64,000 nucleotides of DNA from Phialophora verrucosa (taxonomy: Eukaryota; Ascomycota; Eurotiomycetes; Chaetothyriales; Herpotrichiellaceae), in NCBI GenBank assembly GCA_002099365.1, contig MSED01000001.1, positions 2,666,001 through 2,730,000 of the forward strand, read 5' to 3'. A program made the position numbers and the translations under genes. This document shows positions 22,318 through 32,800 of the stretch, piece after piece (position 1 is the stretch's first letter; each line of letters begins with the position of its first letter). The notes under the pieces are model-generated. The model was not told where the DNA came from. It did no database searches and saw only the letters and a list, made by a program, of their open reading frames with translations.

Positions 22318-24816
22318 TTAGATGAGTTGCTGGAAAGCACGGTTGACTGGCGATCGAGGCTTGAGGCCCTTGTAGAAGTCGACAGTGGCGACCGCACGCT
22401 TGGCAATGCCTTCAGGGGTGAATTCGAATTTCTGCTCATGTCAGTTGGTGTAGCTACAAGATGGAGGGAGGGGGAAAAACTTGCCTTGTAGACATCCTTG
22501 TAGGGTCCAGAAGCACCAAACCGGTTCAGTCCAAATTGTTCGTGTGAATATTTCTCCCATCCAAGAGTGGACATAACTTCGACTGACAAGGCTGGGATGC
22601 CATCGGGAATGACCTTGAGCTGGTAATCCTTGGGCTGAGCATCAAAGACTTCCGTGCAAGGCATTGAGACAACACGGGCAGAGATACCATGTTGATCCTT
22701 CAAGACTTTGACTGTGTCGACGCAGATGCCGACTTCGGAACCAGTCGACACGAGGGTGATATCAGCGTCCTTGGCTTCGATTGCAACATAACCGCCCTTG
22801 ATGGCATTCTCGAGCGTCGAGTTCTCCAACTGAGGCAGGTTCTGTCGGGTCAAAGCGAGGATGGAGGGCGTTGATTTGGAAGTCAGTGCCATGTAGTATG
22901 CTGCTGAGGTCTCGTTGCCATCGGCAGGTCTCCAGACCATCATATTGGGAAGAGCTCGGAAATGCACCAAGGTCTCAATCGGCTGATGGGTAGGGCCATC
23001 TTCACCCAGGCCGATGGAGTCATGGGTAGCGACGTAGATGACTCGCTGATGGGATAGTGACGAGAGGCGGACAGCGCCGGCAGCGTATGACATGAAGTTC
23101 AAGAAAGTACCACCAGCCGGGATGAGCGTGCCATAGGCAGAGATACCGTTCATGATAGCAGCCATAGCATGCTCCCGAACTCCGTATCGCAGGTAGCGAC
23201 CAGACCAGTCACCGATACCGAGGTTCGGAGGCTGGAAGTCAACGGCGTCCTTCCATCGGGTGTTGTTGCTGCCAGTCAGGTCGGCAGAGCCTGACAACAG
23301 CTCAGGAACGGCTTTGTGAATGCTCTCCAGGACCTTCTCGGATGTCTTTCTGGTCGCAACTGCAGAATCAGTTGGCTTCCAGATCGGTAAGCTCTTCTCC
23401 CAACCATCAGGCAGTGCCCTGGTCAGACGACGGCTGAAGTCCTTTGCCAGCTCCGGGTACTCGCTTGAGTATTTTTTGAAGAGATCATTCCAAGCTTGCT
23501 CGGCCGCAGCACCCTCGGAAGCGTGCTTGTGATACAAATCATAGACCTCCTGAGGCACGACGAAGGATTCTTCGGGATTGAAGCCGAATTTCTTCTTGAC
23601 TTGCGCAGCGTCGTCAGCCTTGAGCGGGTTTCCGTGTACCCCACCGGTGCCTTGCAGCTTTGAGCCGAAACCGATAGTGGTTGTCAGTTTGATCATGGAC
23701 GGCTTGTCCTTGACTTCTTTCGCCTTCGCGATGGCAGCCTCAATGCCCTCTAGATCGTGATCGCCGTCTTTGACGTGCTGGACGTGCCAACCGTAGGCTT
23801 CGAATCGCTTCTCGACATCTTCGGTGAATGCGCACTTTGTGTCACCGTCTATAAGTGTCAGCAAAGGTGACCGTTGATTCGAGGAGGAACCTTACCAATG
23901 GAGATATGGTTATCATCGTAGATAGCGATCAAGTTGCCGAGCTGCAAATGTCCAGCAGTTGAGGCGGCTTCACTTGCAACGCCTTCCATAGCACAGCCAT
24001 CGCCGAAGAAAGCGTAGGTGTAGTTGTTGACGAGTTCATAGCCAGGCTTATTGAAGACTGCTGCGGTGTGTGCCTGGGCAATGGCCAGACCAACGGCGTT
24101 GCTGAATCCCTGGCCCAAAGGTCCAGTTGTAACCTCAATACCGGGAGTGTCATGAGCTTCAGGGTGGCCCGGGGTTATGCTGTCGACTTGCTGCTTTGGA
24201 TTAGCATCGCTCAAGAGACAGCTTGGGAGGAGAGACGAACTCGGAAGTGTTTCAGGTCATCCATGGAGACGCCGTAGCCAAACAAGTGAAGAAGGGCATA
24301 GTGAAGCATGCAACCATGCCCGTTTCTAGAATCCGTTAGCGAGAGAACTTCCTATTTTTATTGACCGTCTTTTGCGCGAGAAAGTCCGGATGGCTGCGCA
24401 AATATGGGGACTGGTCCTCCTCCAGAGGAGACCGGATAAAGGGGCTCTTGTTTCTGTTCACCACCTCTTTCCCCAGATAGCAATGGAGATCTTGCATGAA
24501 GGTACTCACGATAGGACAAATCGATCTCGATTGATGTATTCAGGATTCTTAGGGTTGAAGGTCATGAATTTGTTGAAGAGGACATGGGCCACAGGAGCCA
24601 TACCTTAACAGGATCCGTCAGCGGTGTCTCAGGATGAATCGACCTGTATGGACTTACCCATGGGCGCGCCAGGGTGGCCGCTGTTGGCCTTGAGAGTGGC
24701 ATCGACCTGAAGGTGAACAGTCAGTAAATTTGTGAAGCACGACGAGGGGCACGGAAACATACGGCGAGGAGCCGGATGGTGTTGATAGCCTTCCAATCGA
24801 GATCACTGTACCCCAT
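22318..24816 (-). CDS. TKL1: transketolase (7 exons, GC-AG last intron)
   Basis: Transketolase is the TPP-dependent cytosolic enzyme of the non-oxidative pentose phosphate pathway that moves two-carbon units between sugar phosphates. Exons on the minus strand are 24763-24816, 24658-24706, 24510-24603, 24241-24325, 23896-24190, 22485-23848 and 22318-22431, giving 684 residues, the normal length. Key motifs are SGHPGAPMGMAPVAHVLF, SNGHG (active-site His), TTGPLGQGFSNAVG, the TPP motif GDGCAMEG ending in DDN, and the C-terminal EFTPEGIAKRAV. Most introns are 47-68 bp; intron 3 is longer (184 bp). The last intron has a GC donor (AAG|GCAAGT) with a CTGAC branch and a CAG acceptor. Reading through it would replace the conserved last 38 codons with unrelated sequence. 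The fifth exon begins after an unusual GTTCGT donor. Confidence 0.94.
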
Positions 24817-25816
24817 TGCGACGGTCTGATGGGAGAATTAGGATGGAGAGATTGGACTGGGAACAGAGAAGAGTTTGAGTATGAAGAAGCTGCTGTTGAG
24901 AAAAATTTAGGAGCTGTTGACTGTCGGGACTGGCTCAATTGAGGCTAATACGATAATGCCACTCGCTGTTGCAAGTAGTGACGGCGGCACTGGCGGGGCA
25001 ATGCTTTGGTGGGATGAACTAGAAGTCAGGGTCCTCGGAAAATGACCTCAAACCTCAAGCTCGCTTCCTGACTGGCGGGATGCGTCTCTGCTCCGACGGG
25101 TTCGGCTTGCTGTTTCTGTTCTGTCCCCGCCGCGTCAGAAGTTGTGCAGTCTCGAGTTTCGAGAAATGGATATTTGTTGGGTTCAGGGGCCGTCGGGGCA
25201 GCGAGGACTAAATACTCTGCGATCAGCCGACTCAGTCGCACTTCGCAACGATGATGCACAGTAAACGGAACGAGGAATCGACTTCATGGGCAGCAATGGT
25301 TGGCGGTTCCTTTCAAGTGGAATGATTCAGACGCGTCCGCAGCATCCCGCACGTCCACATGTGCCTGATTACGGCAGCATTGTGCCCGCGCATTGCTGAC
25401 TACGTTTCGAAAAGCCCAGTCAGTAGAGGCTTTCCCACTTCCCCCTTCCAGCTGGCGAGTTCTGCTTGGCCATCATTTACTAATGACCTTCAGTCTGTTT
25501 CCGATGGTCTTCCGCGTGCCTCGTCACAGTTTCAGCACGTGGAGCTGAACCACTAATAGTGCCATTTTGTGTCCCTGGCGACCTGCGCTTGCAGACCGCG
25601 ACGACACAGTGATCACCTCCAAATAAGATCAAAGTCCTGACCGTTCAACATCCCTTCCCCTGGGTATATGCTTTTATGTGCCGGATCGCCCATCGCCCAG
25701 CATCGTATGTCCGAAAACAAAGGAGAACCATGCCAGTTCATGAGCGCCATGCCCGTCTGAGGAGCAACGCTCGAACCTCCAACGCCTCGCTATGCAGAAT
25801 CGTTAGAGTCTAACCC
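24817..25816. other. transketolase promoter and RPB3 3' flank
   Basis: This 1-kb interval lies between the transketolase start and the RPB3 stop codon, both minus strand. It should contain the transketolase promoter. One ACGCGT occurs near 25333, which I give no weight. No gene was seen. Confidence 0.5.
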
Positions 25817-26877
25817 CTAGTAAGAGCCATAACCGCCTCCACCATATGGCGTTGCGCCGTAGGGAGTAGCACCGCCCATGCGAGCGCCGTAGGGAGTGTA
25901 TGCGCCGTTTGCTGGAGCGGGCTCGTATCCGTCTGGGCTTTGGGCACCGTTTAAGCGGTCGATGCCTGCTGCCTCAGCACCGCCGAGGACCCTGATGGTT
26001 TCGGCCAGCTTTTTCTGGATGACATCAATACCACCACGTACAATGTCGTCCGGTTCTAGGGTGCCCACGCCTTCGACATCGAAGAAGAATGCGCTTGGGA
26101 CAGCATCAGGATCAAAGGCCGCGTCCGCAGCAGTCTCATCTCCTTCCCATGTAGCGTTCCGCTCGTCCACAGGCCACTCATCTTTCGCATCGGTCTCATA
26201 CCAATAATCCACGTGACGCAATTTGTTGTTGGGGTCGTATTCGAAGCCCACTGCCGACGTAGGCGCCCATTTGGCATGCTCCTTTGCAATACCCTTTTTG
26301 GCGATGCATTCCAGCTGAATTTCTTGACCATGTCTCAGTTTAGCAATCAGTGGACCGTGGCCATTAGCATCACGGATGACTGGTTCGCCAATACCATCTT
26401 GACGTGGTTCTTTCACGATCAAGTCGCTCGCGAAGACCAACATCGTGCCAGCCTTGTCACATCGAGCGTGTAATCGAAGGACAACTGAGCAGCGGTCACA
26501 ATTGCTGTCGCAGTCACAGTCTCTTGTGTAAAGCAGGTTCTCGTCCACGCCCTTACTTGCTAGGGGAATGAGGCCCAGTCTGTGCGCGAGGTACTCGTCG
26601 GGAAGGACGGATGAATTGGTTGAAATGTCAACAAGATCGATGGAGATGGTAGGGATTTCGGCGAGCATGGCGCGGCGCAAGGAGTTTGCAAGGGCAAGCG
26701 AGCAGGACTGCAGGACGAAATCGCATCGATCTCTCTCAACCTATCCAAGTTCAGATCGAGCTGAGGCACCAAGGGAAGGATTGTCTGGCTCACCTCTCGC
26801 ACAGTAACCTTCGACCCGGACGTCTCGACACCGTCCATAACATCATCGTGGAAGCCGTTGTAGCCGTTGTATGCCAT
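25817..26877 (-). CDS. RPB3: RNA polymerase II subunit RPB3 (2 exons)
   Basis: RPB3 is the alpha-like assembly subunit that pairs with RPB11 at the base of RNA polymerase II. Exons 26794-26877 and 25817-26740 (minus) give 335 residues. The 53-bp intron (donor GTGAGC, GATAG acceptor) joins SKVTVRE to VERDRCDFVLQSCSLALANS, recreating the dimerisation strand-helix that ends in LRRAMLAEIPT. The zinc-binding segment is CDCDSNCDRC near residues 83-92. The signature KKGIAKEHAKW and the YWYET region follow. The C-terminus is a Gly/Tyr/Pro-rich disordered tail with TPYG repeats, longer than in yeast. Start Met at MAYNGYNGFHDD. Confidence 0.94.
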
Positions 26878-27496
26878 GACTGATGCTTCTGCTGATCTCA
26901 GAGGGGGCAACTCGTGAGCCAAGCCGAGGTCCAGGCGATCTGAGCGGAGTGATGAAGGATGGAAAGTTGAGAGGCAAACGAGCGCGCGCGGAGGCGAGGA
27001 AAGCTGATACAGGTGTTGGAAAGTCGAGTCCACGAGGCAGTATCACGTGATTGAAATCACGTGATGCAGCATGCGCCAAGTAGCTTGTGGCTGAAAATCG
27101 CTGTGCCACACACGCCTTGGCACAATGAACTAGACTAAAAATGGCGGCTGCAGTCGATGAGTTCGTTCGCGTATTCACCAACTTGTCTGCCGCATCCAGC
27201 AACCTCACGCTCGTTCAACCCACACTGCCTCACTTGAACAAGTCATCACGCAGGGTCCGATTGTCGACCGCATGCGCACCTCACAGCGAAACGCTCATTT
27301 GGAGTGTGCGGTACAGTACGGGACACAATCAATACGTCGGCGGGGCATGATCTTTCAATTTGCTGGAGACCGATAGTTTTTGGGCCCATGACCTTGCGAG
27401 ATCCTGGATTCCGACGTGCAACGAAAAGCCCAGGCTTATGCAACTACCACTGAAACAAGCATTGGTCGGAGTCATCGGTAGACTTCTACAGAGCGC
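26878..27496. promoter_or_regulatory. divergent promoter RPB3 / carboxypeptidase
   Basis: This is 619 bp between divergent start codons. It holds a pair of TCACGTGA palindromes at 27043-27064. A short open frame starting at 27141 (plus, 69 codons) was noted but not called. Confidence 0.5.
27043..27064. promoter_or_regulatory. twin TCACGTGA palindromes (E-box / CDEI-like)
   Basis: Two identical 8-bp palindromes, 27043-27050 and 27057-27064, are separated by six bases, so their centres are 14 bp apart. CACGTG is the core site of bHLH factors such as Cbf1 and Pho4. The pair is 166 bp upstream of the RPB3 start and 433 bp upstream of the carboxypeptidase start. The exact duplication makes chance less likely than for a single site. 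Confidence 0.55.
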
Positions 27497-29806
27497 ATGG
27501 CACCATGGACGCGGCGGTGGCTGAAACATTCGCTTCTCAGCCTCTCTACATGGATTCCTATCACCATCGGACAGTTTCCACCCCTCCCGGGAAATGACAC
27601 TCTCGTCAAACTTCCTTCTTCGATAAGCCCAAATGTCACTATCAGCTACAAAGCTGTCCCTCCTGGGACTTGCACAACGGTGTTCGCAACTCAGCAACAA
27701 TTCGCGGGCTACATCACGTTACCACCGAACTTACTGGATCCCACTCAGGGGAATTACACCATCAACACTTTCTTTTGGTTTATAGAGGCTAGGCAATTGC
27801 CCGAGACAGCTCCCTTGTCGATTTTTATCAATGGCGGGCCTGGCTCCTCCAGTATGGTTGGTCTTTTTCAGGAAGTTGGTCCTTGCCAGGTGGTTGAAGT
27901 CGCAAAAGGCCAGCTGGGCACGATTGCACGAGATTGGGGCTGGGACCGAAGTAGCAACATCGTCTTCATTGACCAGCCAGTTCAGGTCGGATTCTCATAT
28001 GATGTCCTGACCAATTCATCTTTAAATTTGTTGGACGAGACCACTACCTCCCCACCAACAAATGGCCCTAACACACAGCCTGCCTACACATTCCTCAACG
28101 GCACTTTCGGGTCTGGAAACCCATCCTTCACCGCAAACACGTCCCAGACCGCCGCTGAATCAATGTGGCACTTTCTGCAGACGTTCCTCACTTCCTTCCC
28201 GCAGTACAATACCGCTTTGCGCACAGAAGCTGTGGAGTCGACTGCTGAGATCCATCTTTTCACCGAATCCTACGGTGGCAAGTACGGCCCAGCAACCGGA
28301 GAATTCTTCCAAAGCCAGAATGCTCGTCGGCGAACGGACGTTGAATTCGCAAATAGTACCATCGACGTCACGCTCAAGTCGCTTGGCATCATCAATGGCT
28401 GGATCGACCTGTTCACTCAGACTCCGTTTCACCCAACGTTTGCATACAACAACACGTATGGCATTAACGCGATCTCACAACTGCAAGAGCTGAACGCCCT
28501 TAGTGCATACAATGGAGCAACCGGGTGTCAGCAGCAGACTTCAGATTGCAGGGCACTGGAGGCTGACCTCGATCCGCTAGGGTTGGGAAACGACACCACG
28601 GTAAACCCAGTGTGCTCGCAAGCACAATTTTACTGCCAGTCTTATGTGGTTGGTCCCTACACTACATCGGGGCGATCTATCTATGATATCTCCCAAGCTG
28701 TGCTGGATCCCTTCCCCAATGCTCTATATCTGGAATATCTCAATCAACTACCGGTTCAGACTGCTCTTGGCGTCTCGGTCAATTATACGCAAGACTCAAT
28801 GGCGGTGTTCCAAGCTTTCAGCACTACCGGAGACTATGCACGAGATGGCATTATCCAAGATCTGGTTGGCCTGCTTAATTCTGGTGTCAGGGTCGCTCTC
28901 ATTTACGGAGACCGAGACTATATCTGCAATTGGCTGGGTGGAGAGGCGGTCTCGTTCGCCATCGCCGGTGCCGCCGGCTCGACCTACGAGCCTTGGTACA
29001 CTGCAGGCTACGCACCAATTGTGGCCAATAGCAGCTATATTGGGGGAGTCGTCCGCGAATTTGGGAACCTGAGCTTCAGCCGAATCTACGATGCAGGCCA
29101 CTTGGTACCGGCGTATCAACCAGAGACGGCCTTCACCATCTTCTCGCGAGTGATTGAGGGAACCGATGTCAGCATGGGCCTCCCGGCCGATCTGTCAACA
29201 TATTTGTCCTGGGGCGATGCGAATTCGACGTATCAGAATGTGTCTCCGCCGATGGCAGATCCTACCTGCCACCTACGTGCGGTCAACAGCACCTGCAATA
29301 CAGACCAGAAGAACATGCTGGCGAACAACGCCGGCGTCATCATCAACGGCGTTTTGTATGGCGACGCCAGTGACTGGCAAACACCAGATCCCGGGATCAC
29401 CACGATGGCAGGCTCTCCTGGGACACCGCCTGTCAGCATAATCACCAGCGCTCCACTTCCCGAGACGGTCTCGTCAACACAGGTGTTGTCTAACCTGACC
29501 CGAACGGGAAACCTGACCGCTAGCAACACGAGCGTCTATGTCAGTACTAGACAGTCAAGCCCCGGATCCAGGAGCGGTGGTCATGTCTCAAGATCGCACG
29601 CCTCCACTAGTTTGCCCACTGGAGTGTTCACCGCGACAACCATCCCACCAACGAGCACCGCCAGCAGAGCAGCCTCTGCAAGTGTGAGTAACGCAGCGGT
29701 GTCTTGCATTAACACCAATATCTTTCGTACTTTGTCCCTTTCCAGTGATACCCGGCCAGCGACGGTGGCGCTCGTCTATCTCTTTTCCGTGTTTATCATA
29801 TCCTGA
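27497..29806 (+). CDS. secreted serine carboxypeptidase (S10 family), possible GPI anchor
   Basis: S10 carboxypeptidases remove C-terminal residues from peptides at acidic pH. The single open frame gives 769 residues. A hydrophobic N-terminus (SLLSLSTWIPITIG) fits a signal peptide. The family signature is intact: INGGPGSSSMVGLFQEVGPC (oxyanion-hole region), nucleophile Ser258 in TESYGGKYGP, catalytic Asp in YGDRDYICNW (D472/D474) and His535 in DAGHLVPAY. Many NxS/T sites are present. The C-terminal 150 residues are Ser/Thr-rich and end in a hydrophobic tail (ATVALVYLFSVFIIS) preceded by small residues, suggesting a GPI anchor and a cell-wall or membrane location. A complete intron-like segment (29684-29745: GTGAGT donor, TTAAC branch, CCAG acceptor) lies before that tail. 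Splicing it would place a TGA at once, giving a shorter protein without the tail. Confidence 0.9.
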   Translation: MAPWTRRWLKHSLLSLSTWIPITIGQFPPLPGNDTLVKLPSSISPNVTISYKAVPPGTCTTVFATQQQFAGYITLPPNLLDPTQGNYTINTFFWFIEARQLPETAPLSIFINGGPGSSSMVGLFQEVGPCQVVEVAKGQLGTIARDWGWDRSSNIVFIDQPVQVGFSYDVLTNSSLNLLDETTTSPPTNGPNTQPAYTFLNGTFGSGNPSFTANTSQTAAESMWHFLQTFLTSFPQYNTALRTEAVESTAEIHLFTESYGGKYGPATGEFFQSQNARRRTDVEFANSTIDVTLKSLGIINGWIDLFTQTPFHPTFAYNNTYGINAISQLQELNALSAYNGATGCQQQTSDCRALEADLDPLGLGNDTTVNPVCSQAQFYCQSYVVGPYTTSGRSIYDISQAVLDPFPNALYLEYLNQLPVQTALGVSVNYTQDSMAVFQAFSTTGDYARDGIIQDLVGLLNSGVRVALIYGDRDYICNWLGGEAVSFAIAGAAGSTYEPWYTAGYAPIVANSSYIGGVVREFGNLSFSRIYDAGHLVPAYQPETAFTIFSRVIEGTDVSMGLPADLSTYLSWGDANSTYQNVSPPMADPTCHLRAVNSTCNTDQKNMLANNAGVIINGVLYGDASDWQTPDPGITTMAGSPGTPPVSIITSAPLPETVSSTQVLSNLTRTGNLTASNTSVYVSTRQSSPGSRSGGHVSRSHASTSLPTGVFTATTIPPTSTASRAASASVSNAAVSCINTNIFRTLSLSSDTRPATVALVYLFSVFIIS

Positions 29807-32800
29807 GGCGGGACCATCGGGCACGAACAGCGTAATGAGGACAATGAGGGCAATGAGCAAGAGATATCCTACGAAAAGCGATCCTAGCAACGCCGCACAA
29901 CGGCTCAAAATAATGCTTCCGAGGGACTTTTCCAAAGGAACAATCCACGAGGCTGACGACGATGGTAATACATGAACAATAGCTGAAAATGATAATGAGT
30001 TGTAACTGTCTGTTGACTGCCTTGATTGTATCAAGTCTGCCTCGGGGCGAGCCGACATACGTTCCGTTTGGCATTTGAATCTCCCCAAGTCTACAGAACT
30101 GTAGATACATCCCTTGCGCTGTAACGGCAACATGAGCGGAACTTAGAGAAATATCCGAACCAGCTGGGCCTTGCGGACTCGGAGAGCAGACCCGTGGTTG
30201 CGCAAAGTCCCGCATCCAGGGCTTCCATGTATGCCTGATCTCTACGACAGCCAACTTTGCAGCATAGAAGTCCACGAAGGGATGCATCTTGATGCTCCAA
30301 CGACAAGTACCTCGTTGAAGGAGAACAGCACCATCACATAGGGACCGTGCTGGAGGAAGTCCAACGAGTGAACTCGTGGCGCGGTCGATCCACAATGGGA
30401 TGGACCAGACGGCGGCGGACAGGACAGTCAGTACTCAGGTAGATAGCTAGGTAGGTAGCATACCAGAAGCGTTGACATCACAATGTACACTGCATAGCAA
30501 TCCGCCTCCCTCCAGAGCGGGGATGGCCTGGATTCGGGGTGGCCATTCCATTGTTGAAATCGAGCGACTCAGACAGGGAAGAACTTCATGCTTACACGAA
30601 ATGCCCATACTAGCGCGTACCATAGCCGATGGATGGCAGCACTGTTACGATTGTCGACCGAGCAGACTGGTTGACGTTAGTGAGACCTCCGTACTTCGTG
30701 TCTTACCTACTATTCTTGGGGTCGTCAAGTCTTTCCTTCAGAAGGAGTGCAGAAAATCGGAAAACGGCGACATGTCAGAGGGGAGCTCGACGTCTCAGGC
30801 TGGTACGTACTTTCCTTCCGCCAAGGTGCAAGAACCGTCAGCGCATCATTGATCAGTAAGCACTTCGCGTTGAAGACAGCCTCTCCTTGTGTATCGAGAA
30901 ATGCGCAGCGACAATATTGATGATGCTTCACTGTTTGACCTTTTCCCGTCATCGACCTAGTGTTGCCACTAGTAGGGCACGCTCGAAAGACATACATTCC
31001 CAGGAGCATAAAAGTGCCAAATCTTAGCAAGCATTTCACCCGAATCTCATGCGTGATGCGTCACAGTGAGTTGTTGGGCGGGCGGTGTACCCCGACATTG
31101 CACACAATACAGTGTCCAGGGCATGGCTGTTGCGTGTTCAAGCCGGATTATGTCGTTGGCAACCTAAGCCTTGTCGTCAAAGGAACCTTCTCACCCTCGG
31201 CGGAACTTTCCACATCTGCGCCGGGAATGGTGGGCATGCATGTGGGAGCGCTAATGGTAGGTATACGAGTAGTGCCATTCAGCAGTGCAAGATGCTGCTG
31301 ACTTCGCACGCAGGCAGGCGGGCAGGCGGCCAGGAAAGTGCTGTTGTAGAACCAGGCATTTTTCCGGGGAAAGAATGCAGGGCAGCCGAAGCTGGAATTC
31401 GAGAATGGCACACCCGGCACGACGCTTGGAGTATCCATTTCATGGCATCTGACAGGATCCGATCCCTTCTCCCTGCACGATGTCGGTCAAACGAGACGGC
31501 ATCAAGCGTTAAGGAGATCATTGGAAAGGTGTGGTTTCCTATCAAGGCTGCGGGGTCCACGTCGCTGGGAGAGGGATGGCCCGGAATCAGGCCGCGGAAA
31601 GTGTATTCCTCCATTGCATGTCCTGTTGTGGTCATTCGTGGAACGCCTCTCGGGCTCTATCAGATGGGCCTAATGGCCGTAGTGCATACCAGTCGACAGC
31701 AGGCCGATCTCTCGAGAACTACTTCGAGACAAAAGGACAAAAGCATCCGACAATCGGTAAGGCATAAGCTAACGTCAAGCTAGCGTCCATCTCCGTGGTC
31801 CTGTAAGGTGTGAGCTGGGGGTTGGCGAAACAAAGGTTCCTCCACGGTGATCTGACAGAGAGGAAGGCACGTGGCATGACAGGGAATCCTGTGGTTCACA
31901 TTGCCAGCATAGTTTTGTCATCTTGTAAGCACGCCGTCTCGTCAAGACTGAGTGACTCTGTACAACCTACAGGAGGTACCTCGTACGCGTGCTCGGAAAA
32001 CGTCGTATAAGTAAGATGCGATGGCAATGAGGGCTTTGAGTCATCGCATAGAAGGACCAGGGGTTGAAAACCAGAATGTTCCTCTGGGGAAAGGCAAAGC
32101 GTTTCGCAAAAGAATCTGATATACGAAAGCCAGCTGGTGGAACGTTCCTGCATTGCCTACCGATAGACGTGAAGCCCGTTACCGAGCAGTGGCCATAGTT
32201 TAACGCCTCCATAGCATTTGCCGATGATTGTTTTCGTGGTCCTGCCCACCAGTCAACAACGGACTTTCGTGGCGACGTTGTGCGCTTGGAGTCGGCAGGA
32301 AGGGGCGGAAGAGGAAATGAGTTGAAAGCCTTTGGGTGTGCCGCGAGCTCCAGGATTCGATTCCTGCAACTTTCTCCGCCGCACACCACCCTGGAAGGAT
32401 AGAGAACTGCCTAATTACAGCAGAAGGCCAATAGTGACAATCTTCAGCATGGCGGTCCTTCGAGCGCGGATGGTTGGGAGGAAAAGCAACCTGTCTCCTT
32501 GGGTTCGTAAGGATTGTGGTATCTGAACTGCAGGCCACATCCTCATGTTGAAAATTGCAAGAATGAACTGGAAATGCTACCAAAAGCACCGACGAGCATG
32601 ATGTTCCTGGTTGAGACTCATGCGCCGATTCGTCATCATTGCTTTGTCTGGAGTGTCAGGGCCATTGCATTTGTATTCCGGCCCAGATTGGGAGCTTGGC
32701 TCGAGCTGCGAGGGTTCAGAGAAATGGGAAGCTTGCTGTCTCATTTGAATGCAATCAACCGCTTGATGTTGATGAAGTAGAAAAACATCTATGGACAAGC

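Noticed and set aside
27141..27350. Short plus-strand frame beginning MAAAVDEFVRVF
   Set aside because: The first 40 residues look plausible, but it sits in a divergent promoter, has no family match, and I found no second exon to complete it.
29588..30133. Minus-strand frame with a strongly hydrophobic stretch opposite the carboxypeptidase 3' end
   Set aside because: The hydrophobic run is a complement of simple A/G-rich sequence, and the frame overlaps the well-supported carboxypeptidase gene.
31085..31783. 232-codon plus-strand open frame
   Set aside because: Composition is random-looking, no domain is visible, and open frames on the opposite strand overlap it. It looks like GC-balanced non-coding DNA.
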